This document shows, one piece after another, positions 54,818 through 63,326 of a stretch of DNA of 64,000 bases (within the stretch, counting starts at the first letter, position 1; every line of letters begins with the position of its first letter). Under the pieces are notes generated by a model. The model ran no database searches and was not told the origin of the DNA. It saw only the letters and a program-made list of their open reading frames with translations. The position numbers and the translations under genes were made by a program. The DNA comes from Photobacterium profundum (lineage in GTDB: Bacteria; Pseudomonadota; Gammaproteobacteria; Enterobacterales; Vibrionaceae): NCBI RefSeq assembly GCF_003026285.1, contig NZ_PYOD01000003.1:372001-436000 (forward strand). The letters are read 5' to 3'.

Positions 54818-55420
54818 ATGGTAATAGTACACCCAATATGGTCAATTACAGCAGGTCGTTCACAAGCAAAAATTGGTTTAACGCCTTGCCCTGGTACTAA
54901 AGATGCTGATGTTATTGAATCATTAGTAGAGTTCAGACGCTGGGGTGCTTCTGCCATTCTTTCTTTATTGTCTAAGGAAGAAATGGAAAAATTGGATACA
55001 GACGCAATTGAGTCTCATGTGATAAAGGCTGGTATGGCTTGGTTTCATTTGTCATTACAAGACAATTACTCACAACAAGAATTAGTAGAAAATAACGTTG
55101 AAGAACGCTGGCAGGCAATCAGCCCTTTTATTCATCAACAGTTAGATAATAACAAGTCGGTGATTATTCATTGTCAACGCGGCTCCTCTCGTACAAGCTT
55201 GGTTGCAATACGACTACAGCTAGAACGCGGTGTCACCTTTGAAAAGGCTACAGAAGAAGTAATTTCGGTAAGACCAAGTGCACTTGAACCACAAGCACAC
55301 TTAGCATATATCAATTATTTACACGAAAACCTTTTACTAAATATTTCAAAAGGTATTTTGCAGAAGGCCACATCAGATACTTCGGTAAGCGATAAAAACA
55401 CACTAACCACTTTGACATAA
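54818..55420 (+). CDS. Dual-specificity/cyclin-like protein phosphatase
   Basis: A 200-residue cysteine phosphatase. The P-loop IIHCQRGSSRTSLVAIRL holds the CX5R signature with nucleophile Cys119 and Arg125. The general acid is probably Asp82 in FHLSLQDNYS. The opening IWSITAGRSQAKIGLTPCPGTKD (about 7-29) resembles the substrate-specificity loop of bacterial members of the DSP/PTP-like family. The target, a phosphoprotein or a small phosphate ester, is unknown. The last 25 residues are a Ser/Thr-rich tail. AAAGGAAA precedes the ATG at 54818. Confidence 0.82.
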   Translation: MVIVHPIWSITAGRSQAKIGLTPCPGTKDADVIESLVEFRRWGASAILSLLSKEEMEKLDTDAIESHVIKAGMAWFHLSLQDNYSQQELVENNVEERWQAISPFIHQQLDNNKSVIIHCQRGSSRTSLVAIRLQLERGVTFEKATEEVISVRPSALEPQAHLAYINYLHENLLLNISKGILQKATSDTSVSDKNTLTTLT

Positions 55421-55439
55421 TTAGCTTAAAGCTTATTGC

Positions 55440-57140
55440 CTATTCATCAAGTTCTGGTCGCATCCATACTGATTTAAAATCAAACCACCCCATCGAATTA
55501 GATGTCATTCCTTGGATGGTCCCCGAACTATCGACACCTAACCAATTATGGAATAAAGGGAGTATTTGTCCGCTGTGAACGAGCTTTGTCCCTATTTGCT
55601 GGGCAGGAAATTCACCATCTTTATCTGCTCTCCATGCCATTATATCCCGCTCAATTGTATCAAACTCTTCTTTTGGCATTACACGCGATATATGACCGAA
55701 ATTATAGATCCAGGGTAGTATTGCATCGTTACGGTAATTGCTCAGGCTCATCCCCCCCAACCAAATATCAATCTTATCGGTATGCTTACCCAATAATATA
55801 TCCGTTGATGTTTGTTCGATAACTTTCAGCTTAACTCCATCTTCAGCGAATAGCTTTCCTATTGTTTCTGCTACATGAGGATAAACCGGATGCTCTTGAG
55901 GATAAGCCAGCGTTACAGTACGTTTTGTTGGTGCCGATTCAACAACAGGTACTGATAATACGTGCATCCACCCTGGCAATAAGCCGTAAGCGTTGTTTAA
56001 TCGAAAGTCACCAATTTTTTCCAGCTCAAGTAGCCGTAAAATATTAATAGGCGCTAAACGAGATTGAAAATACTCAGCCCATTCACGGTTATTCGCCAAC
56101 CCGCAATTACGGTTAAACAATAAATAGTTACACCCTTCATCTAGCTTTAGGCGTGAAGATACATTGGTTAACTCAAAAGTATTCACGTCCGTTGTTGGTT
56201 TAAGATAACAAGCAGTAAAATCGGATAAAATCCAGATATCAACCATATCAATTAACGCACGAAGCCCAAAATATTGATCAAACGCTTCTAATTTAAGACG
56301 TTGTTTATCATTCATCGCCACTTTATAAGCGCCGGTACCAACAGGATAAAGTTTATAATCTGGGCGTTGTAACGCATCAGAAGGTTGAATCATTGCAAGT
56401 ATATTCGTGAGTAAATCGGCTAAACGAAAATCATCTTTACTGAGGTGAATATCAATCACATTAAGGAACGGTGAATCTATCCCTTTTATATGCTTGAAAA
56501 GTCGATGAGTTTTAACTTGCTCAAGCGTTGATATAATATCTTTACTTTCCAAAAGCTTGCCATCATGAAACCGAACTGCTGGGCGAATATAAAAACGCCA
56601 ATGCCTAGGTGTTAACGCCTCCCAGTGATGCGCTAAATCCCCTTCGACTTCCTCTTTTTCCTCATTAATCCGAGTTAACCCATTAAAAATCTGACGAACA
56701 AGGTGCTGTTCAGACCGTCGTAATGGCAAAAGAGGGTTAATATTATTAAAGGGGCGGTAATAAGGAAGCCGGACAATCTGCTTACCCTTTTGAGTTGTTA
56801 CACCCAATTGCTCTTGAATCAACAGTACGAGTTTATCTGCATTGTGATCAAGTGCAGCCAAAGCAGGTTCTAACTTGCCTTCCGCGACAAGTTTTCTTGC
56901 ATGTAAAACCTGTAACTCACTGTCACTGCTATGAAATTTTAAGCGTGACTTTTTCCCACGCCCTACTGCTGGTTCCCAATCAATCCAGCCCTTTTCGACC
57001 ATTTTATTCATGACCATACGCACATTACGTCGAGTACAAAATAGAACTTCAGCTATTACCTGTAAGTTCGTTTCACTATCCTCACCAGAGAAGTGATTGT
57101 ACAAACGTTGAAATTGTAACTTGAGGCGTTGACCTGTCAT
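55440..57140 (-). CDS. sgrR: SgrR family transcriptional regulator of sugar-phosphate stress
   Basis: A 566-residue protein with the SgrR layout. An N-terminal winged helix DNA-binding domain covers about 1-110 (LQVIAEVLFCTRRNVRMVMNKMVEKGWIDWEPAVGRGKKSRL), and a solute-binding-protein (SBP_bac_5-like) domain from about 160 to 540 is thought to sense a sugar phosphate or related metabolite. E. coli SgrR (551 residues) activates the small RNA gene sgrS during glucose-phosphate stress and is transcribed divergently from it. Here too the gene is divergent from an SgrT-like ORF, with 92 nt between start codons. Confidence 0.92.
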   Translation of the reverse strand: MTGQRLKLQFQRLYNHFSGEDSETNLQVIAEVLFCTRRNVRMVMNKMVEKGWIDWEPAVGRGKKSRLKFHSSDSELQVLHARKLVAEGKLEPALAALDHNADKLVLLIQEQLGVTTQKGKQIVRLPYYRPFNNINPLLPLRRSEQHLVRQIFNGLTRINEEKEEVEGDLAHHWEALTPRHWRFYIRPAVRFHDGKLLESKDIISTLEQVKTHRLFKHIKGIDSPFLNVIDIHLSKDDFRLADLLTNILAMIQPSDALQRPDYKLYPVGTGAYKVAMNDKQRLKLEAFDQYFGLRALIDMVDIWILSDFTACYLKPTTDVNTFELTNVSSRLKLDEGCNYLLFNRNCGLANNREWAEYFQSRLAPINILRLLELEKIGDFRLNNAYGLLPGWMHVLSVPVVESAPTKRTVTLAYPQEHPVYPHVAETIGKLFAEDGVKLKVIEQTSTDILLGKHTDKIDIWLGGMSLSNYRNDAILPWIYNFGHISRVMPKEEFDTIERDIMAWRADKDGEFPAQQIGTKLVHSGQILPLFHNWLGVDSSGTIQGMTSNSMGWFDFKSVWMRPELDE

Positions 57141-57183
57141 AAAAGGGGAACCTTCTTTATGGTTTTCTTCTGTTTTAACCTTC

Positions 57184-57203
57184 CTATTTTAACGTAAAAA
57201 TAG
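57184..57203. promoter_or_regulatory. Small inverted repeat in the sgrR-sgrS intergenic region
   Basis: CTATTTT (57184-57190) and AAAATAG (57197-57203) flank AACGTA, inside the 92-nt gap between sgrR and the SgrT-like ORF. It overlaps the plausible -10 (TATTTT, 57185-57190). AACCTTC also occurs twice in the gap (near 57149 and 57178). Either could be part of the SgrR binding site. Confidence 0.4.
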
Positions 57204-57232
57204 ACCCGAATAAAAACAATAGGACATAAATT

Positions 57233-57385
57233 ATGAAAAGTTTTTTCTGGAAGTTTTTCATGAACAGTAAAAAGTTCGATCATAAATACTTACCGAAACA
57301 AGAACACCGCTTAGCGATACTTCGCTCGGTATGCCAATGGGATATTGATAAAATTGATGCTAAAGAATACCAGTCGCATTTCTAA
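57233..57385 (+). CDS. sgrT: SgrT-like glucose-uptake inhibitor peptide
   Basis: A 50-residue ORF with AGGA eight bases before its ATG. Compared from memory with the 43-residue E. coli SgrT, the two align without gaps over the first 37 positions: identical Met1, Phe4, Phe9, Lys14, Arg26, Leu27, Leu30 and Gln35-Trp36-Asp37, with Lys/Arg2, Phe/Tyr5, Phe/Tyr8, Ile/Met29 and Val/Leu33 conservative. The tail is longer here (DKIDAKEYQSHF). SgrT blocks the glucose PTS transporter EIICB during sugar-phosphate stress. Position, divergent from sgrR and inside a small-RNA-like unit, agrees with this identity. Confidence 0.82.
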   Translation: MKSFFWKFFMNSKKFDHKYLPKQEHRLAILRSVCQWDIDKIDAKEYQSHF

Positions 57386-57476
57386 CGAATAACAATACAC
57401 AGTAACCTTTCCCCCAAAAGCTGTTACTCCTGAGCGGTTAGAGACTGTAAATCATTCTGTATAACTCACACCTTTC

Positions 57477-57502
57477 AGCCAGCTCTTGTAGCTGGCTATT
57501 TT
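57477..57502 (+). terminator. Terminator of the SgrS-like RNA
   Basis: Eight-bp perfect stem AGCCAGCT/AGCTGGCT (57477-57484, 57490-57497) with a CTTGT loop and an ATTTT tail, 92 nt after the sgrT stop codon. No other plus-strand gene ends here. Confidence 0.88.
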
Positions 57503-57615
57503 ATTCCATGCTAAAAGTAAAGCGCCTTTAACTCAGTTAATGTGAGTTAAAGACACTTTAGATATGTTGCAATGATGATTAATCAATAAGCTCAAATAAC
57601 GGCAGTGCCATTACA

Positions 57616-58263
57616 TTATACTTTGTCTTTTGTTAATTCATCACAAACAGCTTGCAGTCGAATAATCTCTTCATTTTGCTGTTGTTCTGTATTCTGAACA
57701 TGATTAAGTGCCTCAGTTAGCGTATTAACCTGTGCTTGCAATGCACTGTTAGCCCCTTCAAGTTCTTTTCCATGTGTTAACGAATCACTTAATTCACTAT
57801 TAAGCTGTTGCACTTTTTTTGCACTTTCTTCAAATTCTGCTTTTTGCTTTCGAGCATTACGTTGCGCAGCTTGCTTTGCTTTTACAGCTTTATCCAATGT
57901 TAAATTGTGTGCTTCAAATTGATTTCTATTTTCTATAATTTTCTTTTTTAAGATCTTAATTGATTCTTGGTAAATCGCATCTTCACTACTGACTTGCTGC
58001 TTTTCAGCTTCATACTGTTTAACTAATTTCACTTCAGCCTGAGTACCTAGCCCCATCACAACACGCCATGCATCAAACATTGTATTGTGAGCGTGATTCA
58101 TCGCATCAAACGGAAATATTAATCCGCTTTTAGGAGCCATACTTTTTTCAGCCATAGCAACCTCAAACTCTTTCAGCACAGAAAGAGTATTGTTGTAGCT
58201 ACTCAAAAATGGATTATTTGATAATGAATTTATAAATGTTTGATCTTTCAATTCTGCATCCAT
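57616..58263 (-). CDS. Hypothetical coiled-coil protein
   Basis: A 215-residue soluble protein. Residues 1-85 are mixed, with SYNNTLSVLKEFEVAMAEK and FPFDAMNHAHNTMFDAWRVVMG helices of phasin-like character. Residues about 95-212 form one long heptad-rich coiled coil of Glu/Lys/Gln/Ala. ATG 58263 follows AGGGAA at seven bases and begins MDAELKDQTF; the frame from 58314 would add a hydrophobic lead without a ribosome-binding site. Resemblance to phasins (granule-surface proteins) is only in composition, and no polyhydroxyalkanoate gene is nearby. Its role is unknown. Confidence 0.6.
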   Translation of the reverse strand: MDAELKDQTFINSLSNNPFLSSYNNTLSVLKEFEVAMAEKSMAPKSGLIFPFDAMNHAHNTMFDAWRVVMGLGTQAEVKLVKQYEAEKQQVSSEDAIYQESIKILKKKIIENRNQFEAHNLTLDKAVKAKQAAQRNARKQKAEFEESAKKVQQLNSELSDSLTHGKELEGANSALQAQVNTLTEALNHVQNTEQQQNEEIIRLQAVCDELTKDKV

Positions 58264-58724
58264 GTAAGAATTCCCTAATAAAATAACTGGCAATATCAAT
58301 AATATTTCTAACAACTAAAATACGTAACTACATTGCATAAAAATAGAACTAACACAGCGTACTCGGCATAAAATATCAAAATAGCACTCTGCAGCACGCC
58401 ATCAAACAGATTATGCAACTAATACCTTAACGTTACATGCTAAACCCTTTCTATGACGATTTATAGACATAAAATTAAAGCTAAAACTCTATATTTAGTC
58501 TTTCTTACATCAATATTGGTAAGTAAATGGTCATTAATTTTTTAAATAGTCACGCTACACTTTCGTTATCAAGACGAACGTTATGTCATTCTTTGCATAT
58601 TGTTACTCACATGGATGTAGATAAATTACCGATCATTGGAGCTGTACATTAATCGCTGATTTACTTGATTTCTCACGCCATACTCGGTAGAAAGCCCTTT
58701 ATGCTTTAAAACGACAGAAAGAAT
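58264..58724. other. Divergent intergenic region, no gene seen
   Basis: AT-rich 461-nt gap between the coiled-coil gene and the nitroreductase gene. It should contain both promoters. No ORF with a ribosome-binding site, hairpin or repeat was recognised. Confidence 0.4.
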
Positions 58725-59555
58725 ATGACTGACTGTACCCATGCTGATGCAACGATAAATACCCAAAATACATTAAATACTGACACGCTTAAAATGAATA
58801 ACTCACTCAACCAAAGTCAACAAATTCAAAACCAACAAGCTGATGTTTTTTCAACGCTAATGCATAGCCGTCGTTCTGTTCGAAAGTATGATCAAACAGC
58901 TAATTTTGATCATGATGCCGTTGCTCGAGCCTTAACCCTCACAACGCTTTCGCCCAATAGCTCTAACATGCAACTTTGGGAATTTCATCGCGTTGTCAGT
59001 GATGATAAACGTATGACACTCGCATCATATTGCATGGGACAAAATGCAGCAAAAACAGCGAATGAATTAGTAGCCTTTGTTGTTACGCCGTACAAATGGA
59101 AAAAAAGAGCAGCGATGAATGCCAATCAAATACGCGAGGCATTCGATGGTAGAGAAGATGAAACATCGAAACGCGCCCTTAAATATTATGAAAAACTAAT
59201 CCCATTTGTATATAACAACGATCGCTTTGGCCTGTTTGGATTAGTCCGTAAAGCCATCAGTTACTTCCTTGGTCGCAATAAACCAATGGTACGAGAAGTC
59301 AGTAAAGCAGATGTACGTGTATGCCTTCATAAAAGTAGTTCATTAGCCGCTATGACCTTTATGACGGCAATGCGCGCAGAAGGTTATGACACGTGCCCAA
59401 TGGAAGGCTTTGATTCAATACGTGCAAAGCAGCTATTAGGCTTACCTAAAGCAGCAGAGATAACAATGATAATAAGCTGCGGTAAACGCCTTGAGGAAGG
59501 GATCTATGGTGAGCGTCACCGGGTTAATAATCAAGATGTCATCATTAACCATTAA
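58725..59555 (+). CDS. Nitroreductase family flavoprotein
   Basis: A 276-residue FMN-dependent nitroreductase-fold protein. The FMN-phosphate-binding SRRSVRKYD (about 48-56), TTLSPNSSNMQLWEFHRVV (about 73-91) and the C-terminal GYDTCPMEGFDSIRAKQLLGLP are family signatures. The first 40 residues (Asn/Thr/Gln-rich, with several internal Met) are low complexity, and the real start may be the internal ATG near residue 24. The substrate is not known; such enzymes reduce nitro compounds or quinones with NAD(P)H. The following gene is 93 nt away on the same strand. Confidence 0.85.
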   Translation: MTDCTHADATINTQNTLNTDTLKMNNSLNQSQQIQNQQADVFSTLMHSRRSVRKYDQTANFDHDAVARALTLTTLSPNSSNMQLWEFHRVVSDDKRMTLASYCMGQNAAKTANELVAFVVTPYKWKKRAAMNANQIREAFDGREDETSKRALKYYEKLIPFVYNNDRFGLFGLVRKAISYFLGRNKPMVREVSKADVRVCLHKSSSLAAMTFMTAMRAEGYDTCPMEGFDSIRAKQLLGLPKAAEITMIISCGKRLEEGIYGERHRVNNQDVIINH

Positions 59556-59648
59556 GAAGTTACCCTTTATATAAATATCCATACCTTATTGAATTTATTT
59601 ACGGTAAGGTATGATTCTCTATGTTTAAGAATCTATGATAAGCAGTTT

Positions 59649-60161
59649 ATGATTGAACAAATCACCGAGTTAAAGAATAGTTGGATGGCAAGTCACATTA
59701 CAGATGCTGAGTTCCCAACACCTTTAAGTGAAAAAGGGTTAGATCTTTATCAGAGCCGATTAAAACAACTATCAACCCAATTATTATCAACGATTCCAAG
59801 CAATTCAGACTCAGAACTAACCTATTATCGTGTTGACTGCCACCCTCTTACTATACGATTTTCAATGATTCTTGCTAGTCAGTGGGAAGATGAGAGTGAA
59901 AAAGAGGCCGTTTTTGAATATCTAACACAAATTATGTTTGAAAATGATTCACCTGCACATCTGTATGTAGGTTTCCATAAAGGTAAACCAGCAGCATGCG
60001 GAATGATTTTCCGCCAAGAAACAGAGCAAGGTCTGTGCACTCTAGTTTCTGATGTCATGGCCTTTCCTCTTTCGAATAAAGCTAATTTAATGCAGATGAT
60101 GGAAAATCACCTGTTAGCGCTTGCGGATCAAGATAGTCAGTTTTTCGTCACACAAAAATAG
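59649..60161 (+). CDS. Hypothetical protein, possibly GNAT-like
   Basis: A 170-residue soluble protein. Its C-terminal half has HLYVGFHKGKPAACGMIFRQE, then CTLVSDVMAFPLSN, a pattern like the central strands of GNAT acetyltransferases (value of substrate, then gain of acetyl-CoA loop), but the RxxGxG acetyl-CoA motif is not present. The first ATG of the frame is at 59649; an upstream TTG at 59589 has no support. The ribosome-binding site is weak. It may be co-transcribed with the nitroreductase gene. The function is unknown. Confidence 0.55.
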   Translation: MIEQITELKNSWMASHITDAEFPTPLSEKGLDLYQSRLKQLSTQLLSTIPSNSDSELTYYRVDCHPLTIRFSMILASQWEDESEKEAVFEYLTQIMFENDSPAHLYVGFHKGKPAACGMIFRQETEQGLCTLVSDVMAFPLSNKANLMQMMENHLLALADQDSQFFVTQK

Positions 60162-60481
60162 CGTTCTCTTATACACATTTTATTGAGTAAAAGTCGCGAA
60201 TAATCATATATAGATCGCGCTTTTCCTCCTCCTATTACTCTCTTTCCCCATTCAGAACACCAATATTTCGACTATTATTTTGTTTTTAGTGCAAAGCATC
60301 CCCCGTTTAAACGTATATCTCATAAATATCATTAACTAAAAAACACTTCTGTAGCATATATTCAATAATAAGTTATGGAATACTTATTACTGAGCCAGTA
60401 AAATGTCAAGTATTCGTGTACGCCCAAGAAAAAGTATAATTACGGTTAGGAAAGTAAAATCAGCACAACAAGGAATGTGTC
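60162..60481. other. Intergenic region, no gene seen
   Basis: AT-rich 320-nt gap before the lipoprotein gene. No ORF, hairpin or repeat was recognised. An AAGGAA ribosome-binding site for the next gene lies at its end. Confidence 0.4.
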
Positions 60482-61153
60482 ATGAGATATTTGTTTATTT
60501 ATTTTTGTAGTTTAATGCTGCTTGGATGTAGTTCTGGTTTGAAGGTCTCTATACCTGATAAATATACTGATACACAGAATCAATCTATAGGGTTTCTTGT
60601 CGGTACTCTTGGCGCAACAACCGTTTGGCCATCAACTGGCGAGACCTTAATTACAACGTTACATATTCGAGAAACCAGCATTAGAAGCCCAATTCTAATG
60701 AGTGACGATGATATTGAAAATGAAGTAATAACGTTAACGAATGAAAATAAAAACTTTGATTTTAAAAATGAAAAGGAAATAGGACAGCTGTTTACCTTAC
60801 CATTGCCGGTTGGCGAGTATGAAATATTTCAAGTCACAATTAAAGGTTCAAATGGTAATCAAACGTTTACACAAAAAACAGATGATGATCTTTCACTAAC
60901 ATTTGAAATAACTGCGGCTAGTGCCAGCTACATTGGCGAGTTTATTGCAAAAAGTCGTGTTGCTGAAAGTCAATTATGGAATCTGAAATTCCCCAGCGGT
61001 TACGGTTACTTCTTACATAGCTATAATAAAGCCCGTGACGAAGTCCTTTTCTACGAGTTAAACCCACAGCTAACAGATATTCAATTTGATGTTAAAACGT
61101 TAGCTACGATTAAAAACCGTCTAATTTATACCAAAATAAATAAACCCGAGTAA
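60482..61153 (+). CDS. Hypothetical lipoprotein
   Basis: A 223-residue predicted lipoprotein. The signal MRYLFIYFCSLMLLGC ends in the lipobox LLGC with Cys16. Asp is absent right after the Cys (SSG follows), so outer-membrane sorting is likely. The mature part is beta-rich, with LPLPVGEYEIFQVTI (about 110-124) and an ASASYIGEFIAKSR segment typical of extracellular beta-sandwich lipoproteins. No named family was recognised. AAGGAATGT precedes the start. It is convergent with a small minus-strand gene 15 nt away. Confidence 0.7.
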   Translation: MRYLFIYFCSLMLLGCSSGLKVSIPDKYTDTQNQSIGFLVGTLGATTVWPSTGETLITTLHIRETSIRSPILMSDDDIENEVITLTNENKNFDFKNEKEIGQLFTLPLPVGEYEIFQVTIKGSNGNQTFTQKTDDDLSLTFEITAASASYIGEFIAKSRVAESQLWNLKFPSGYGYFLHSYNKARDEVLFYELNPQLTDIQFDVKTLATIKNRLIYTKINKPE

Positions 61154-61168
61154 AACATAGACCCGACT

Positions 61169-61282
61169 CTACTCTGATTCGGGCGCTTCACCTTGGCGTT
61201 TTAGGTGTTTCTGTTTTGTTTTTTCTGATATATCTTTCACTAACTTTTTTACTTTTGGTGCAGAATATATTCTATCATTCAT
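61169..61282 (-). CDS. Putative 37-residue basic protein
   Basis: A short ORF from ATG 61282 to TAG 61169-61171, with AAAGGTGAT about five bases before the start. The product is MNDRIYSAPKVKKLVKDISE followed by KTKQKHLKRQGEAPESE. It is strongly basic (11 Lys/Arg of 37), hydrophilic, probably helical, with no membrane segment. The family is unknown. Support is the ribosome-binding site and length; the 15-nt convergent spacing to the lipoprotein gene is compatible with a real gene. Confidence 0.5.
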   Translation of the reverse strand: MNDRIYSAPKVKKLVKDISEKTKQKHLKRQGEAPESE

Positions 61283-61489
61283 ACTTCATCACCTTTCTAT
61301 ACTAATAAATCGACGATATACAACATTCACATAATCGTCATACTCACTTCATATTTTATAAATACTAGTATATACCGTGAATCCATAACATGCGTAAAAA
61401 AATTACTTTTTCTGCATACTTCGCTTAATCGCATTAATGTTCATGTGATTATACCAAACCCATTAATTAGCATATTGTTGAATTCACAC

Positions 61490-62764
61490 TTAATCGAGTA
61501 TGTACGTTTCTTTTTTATACCTTGCTAAAATTTTATTTTCAATAAAACTCGAAAGGATAAACATCACAACATACCCTGTACACAGTGCAATAATTATCGC
61601 CACAACGTTAGCTGTAAATTGTGCAAACAAGTAATAAGAAACAACAAGGGTCACAATACCGCTCAAACGAATAATTAAACTTTCGGTAAAGCAGCCATGC
61701 GCTTTAATATAGGCCAACTGATAAGCATTGAGCATTAAAAACACAAAAAACATTGAGAAATGGAATAATACAGGAATCGCACCTTTATATTCATCAGGGA
61801 AGACGAACAAAACAATGTCTTTTCCGAAAAATAACATGCTTAAAAAGAAAATAGACCCAACGATAAAGCTCAATTTATAGATCCATTTTTTAATTTTCCG
61901 TATTTGATCATGTTTGCCTTCGCGAACGCATACAGCTAACTCAGGTAAAACGAAGCGGTAAATAGGAAAAACGAATAGCATCGTAAGATAGGTAAATATT
62001 GGCCGAACAACCACTTGGAAGTCCCCTAACTCATCGATACTAAAGTGACTGATCGTTAATAACACGGTGATGTAGATCATAAGGATACTTGCACCAGCTT
62101 CAAGCGATGCTGTAACACTCTTTTTCACATAACTGATTAGCATAGGATCAAGCTGCACTGCAGCTAAAGGGCGTGTAGAGATTTCTTTTCGACGGCTTAT
62201 AAACATATACGCTGCCGTACCTAAAGATGACAGCGTTAACCCATAAAAGAGAGAAGTAAGAGCATCAAAGCCTAAACCATAATAGCAAGTAACAAACATT
62301 ACCACATTGCTAATGGGCTCAATCCAAGTCACCTTATTAGAAATACTGTACAAGCGATACATCGCAATTAAATTAGTAAAATAGACTTTTAACCCCATAC
62401 CAAAAATGATACCCACCAACTGTATGTAGCTCACATTGATATTTAACTCATGCTTTATATAGGGAATAACGACTCCCCATGTAATTAATACCATAGCAAT
62501 TAAGCTATATCGGAAGATATTGATGATGTCTCGATCATTATTCGTTTGTGAATAACTCACTACCATCGATGAGCGGAAGCCTGTCATCAATATTAAAGAG
62601 AGGGAAATGATATCAACAACACTGTGATACAGGGCTAAATCAGCTTTAGGCACCCATTGTGCTAACCAAATCTTAAACGAGAAACCAACTAAAATACTGG
62701 CAAGCGTTGCCCACACTCCAGTAATGAATGCTTTTTTTAGACGAGAGAGTGAATCATTTTCCAT
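61490..62764 (-). CDS. Wzx-like polysaccharide flippase family membrane protein
   Basis: A 424-residue MOP-superfamily protein with about twelve membrane helices and basic cytoplasmic loops, resembling O-antigen or exopolysaccharide flippases (Polysacc_synt type). The opening LSRLKKAFITGVWATLASILVGFSFKIWLAQWVPKADLALY matches the first-helix pattern 'K..G....L.......I..'. These proteins flip lipid-linked oligosaccharides across the inner membrane. No glycosyltransferase, polymerase or chain-length gene is beside it, so it is an orphan and the substrate is unknown. Confidence 0.75.
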   Translation of the reverse strand: MENDSLSRLKKAFITGVWATLASILVGFSFKIWLAQWVPKADLALYHSVVDIISLSLILMTGFRSSMVVSYSQTNNDRDIINIFRYSLIAMVLITWGVVIPYIKHELNINVSYIQLVGIIFGMGLKVYFTNLIAMYRLYSISNKVTWIEPISNVVMFVTCYYGLGFDALTSLFYGLTLSSLGTAAYMFISRRKEISTRPLAAVQLDPMLISYVKKSVTASLEAGASILMIYITVLLTISHFSIDELGDFQVVVRPIFTYLTMLFVFPIYRFVLPELAVCVREGKHDQIRKIKKWIYKLSFIVGSIFFLSMLFFGKDIVLFVFPDEYKGAIPVLFHFSMFFVFLMLNAYQLAYIKAHGCFTESLIIRLSGIVTLVVSYYLFAQFTANVVAIIIALCTGYVVMFILSSFIENKILARYKKETYILD

Positions 62765-62971
62765 GGTAGTGCCATCTTTGGGTTAACTTCCATTGCATAG
62801 TAATGAAATTAATTCTCATTTGAAACGTATTTACTTCATAAACTCTCTTTTCTTTGTGATATATCAACATCAACAAAATTGATGAAGAACACCAACTCAG
62901 CCTACTGGATGTAGAGCCTCAGAGAGTTAAAATACATATATACCCTATAAAATATTCAAAAGGAAAGCAGC

Positions 62972-63289
62972 ATGTATCACGCCCATGTTTACTTTGAGTT
63001 ATCCCAAGAATCATTAGCCACGCACCTTCACCATAAAATCACAGCTAACCGCGATGATATTTTGAGAATATTCCCACTCGTCATGCATAAAGTAGGGCCT
63101 CATGATAAGCCAATGTTTGAAATACATTTCAATGATAATCAACTGGGGTTTGTTAACTGGTTAGATCAACACCGTAAGGGGTTATCTGTACTTATTCATC
63201 CTAATACAGGTAATGATTTACAAGATCATACTGATAACGCTGTATGGCTCGGTGAAGAACTCCCAGTGCGCGTCGATATATTCAAATAG
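62972..63289 (+). CDS. DOPA 4,5-dioxygenase family protein
   Basis: A 105-residue protein of the PF08883 family, recognised by the opening MYHAHVYFE and the C-terminal HPNTGNDLQDHTDNAVWLGE block, with His residues (including those in HAHVYF and IHPNTG) that would bind iron in the plant and fungal enzymes. Bacterial members are small cytoplasmic proteins and their reaction is not established. AAAGGAA precedes the start with good spacing. It is a single gene, convergent with the transporter gene at the window edge. Confidence 0.85.
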   Translation: MYHAHVYFELSQESLATHLHHKITANRDDILRIFPLVMHKVGPHDKPMFEIHFNDNQLGFVNWLDQHRKGLSVLIHPNTGNDLQDHTDNAVWLGEELPVRVDIFK

Positions 63290-63326
63290 AACAGAAATAG
63301 ACGACTCTTTAAAACATTTACCGTTT

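Larger units (their letters stand above)
57197..57502 (+). ncRNA. sgrS: Candidate SgrS-like dual-function small RNA
   Basis: Inferred transcript divergent from sgrR; the 5' end is approximate, from a weak -10 TATTTT at 57185. It contains the SgrT-like ORF (57233-57385), then a segment TTACTCCTGAGCGGTTA (57424-57440), then a terminator at 57477-57502. ACTCCTGAG is complementary to a CTCAGGAGT ribosome-binding region, and CTCAGGAG is, from memory, the ribosome-binding segment of E. coli ptsG that SgrS pairs with. The order of sgrT, pairing region and terminator is that of enteric SgrS. No direct sequence alignment to a known SgrS was possible. Confidence 0.7.

Noticed and set aside
59649..60161. 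Hypothetical protein considered as a GNAT acetyltransferase
   Set aside because: Strand pattern is suggestive but the acetyl-CoA-binding motif is missing, so it was left as hypothetical.
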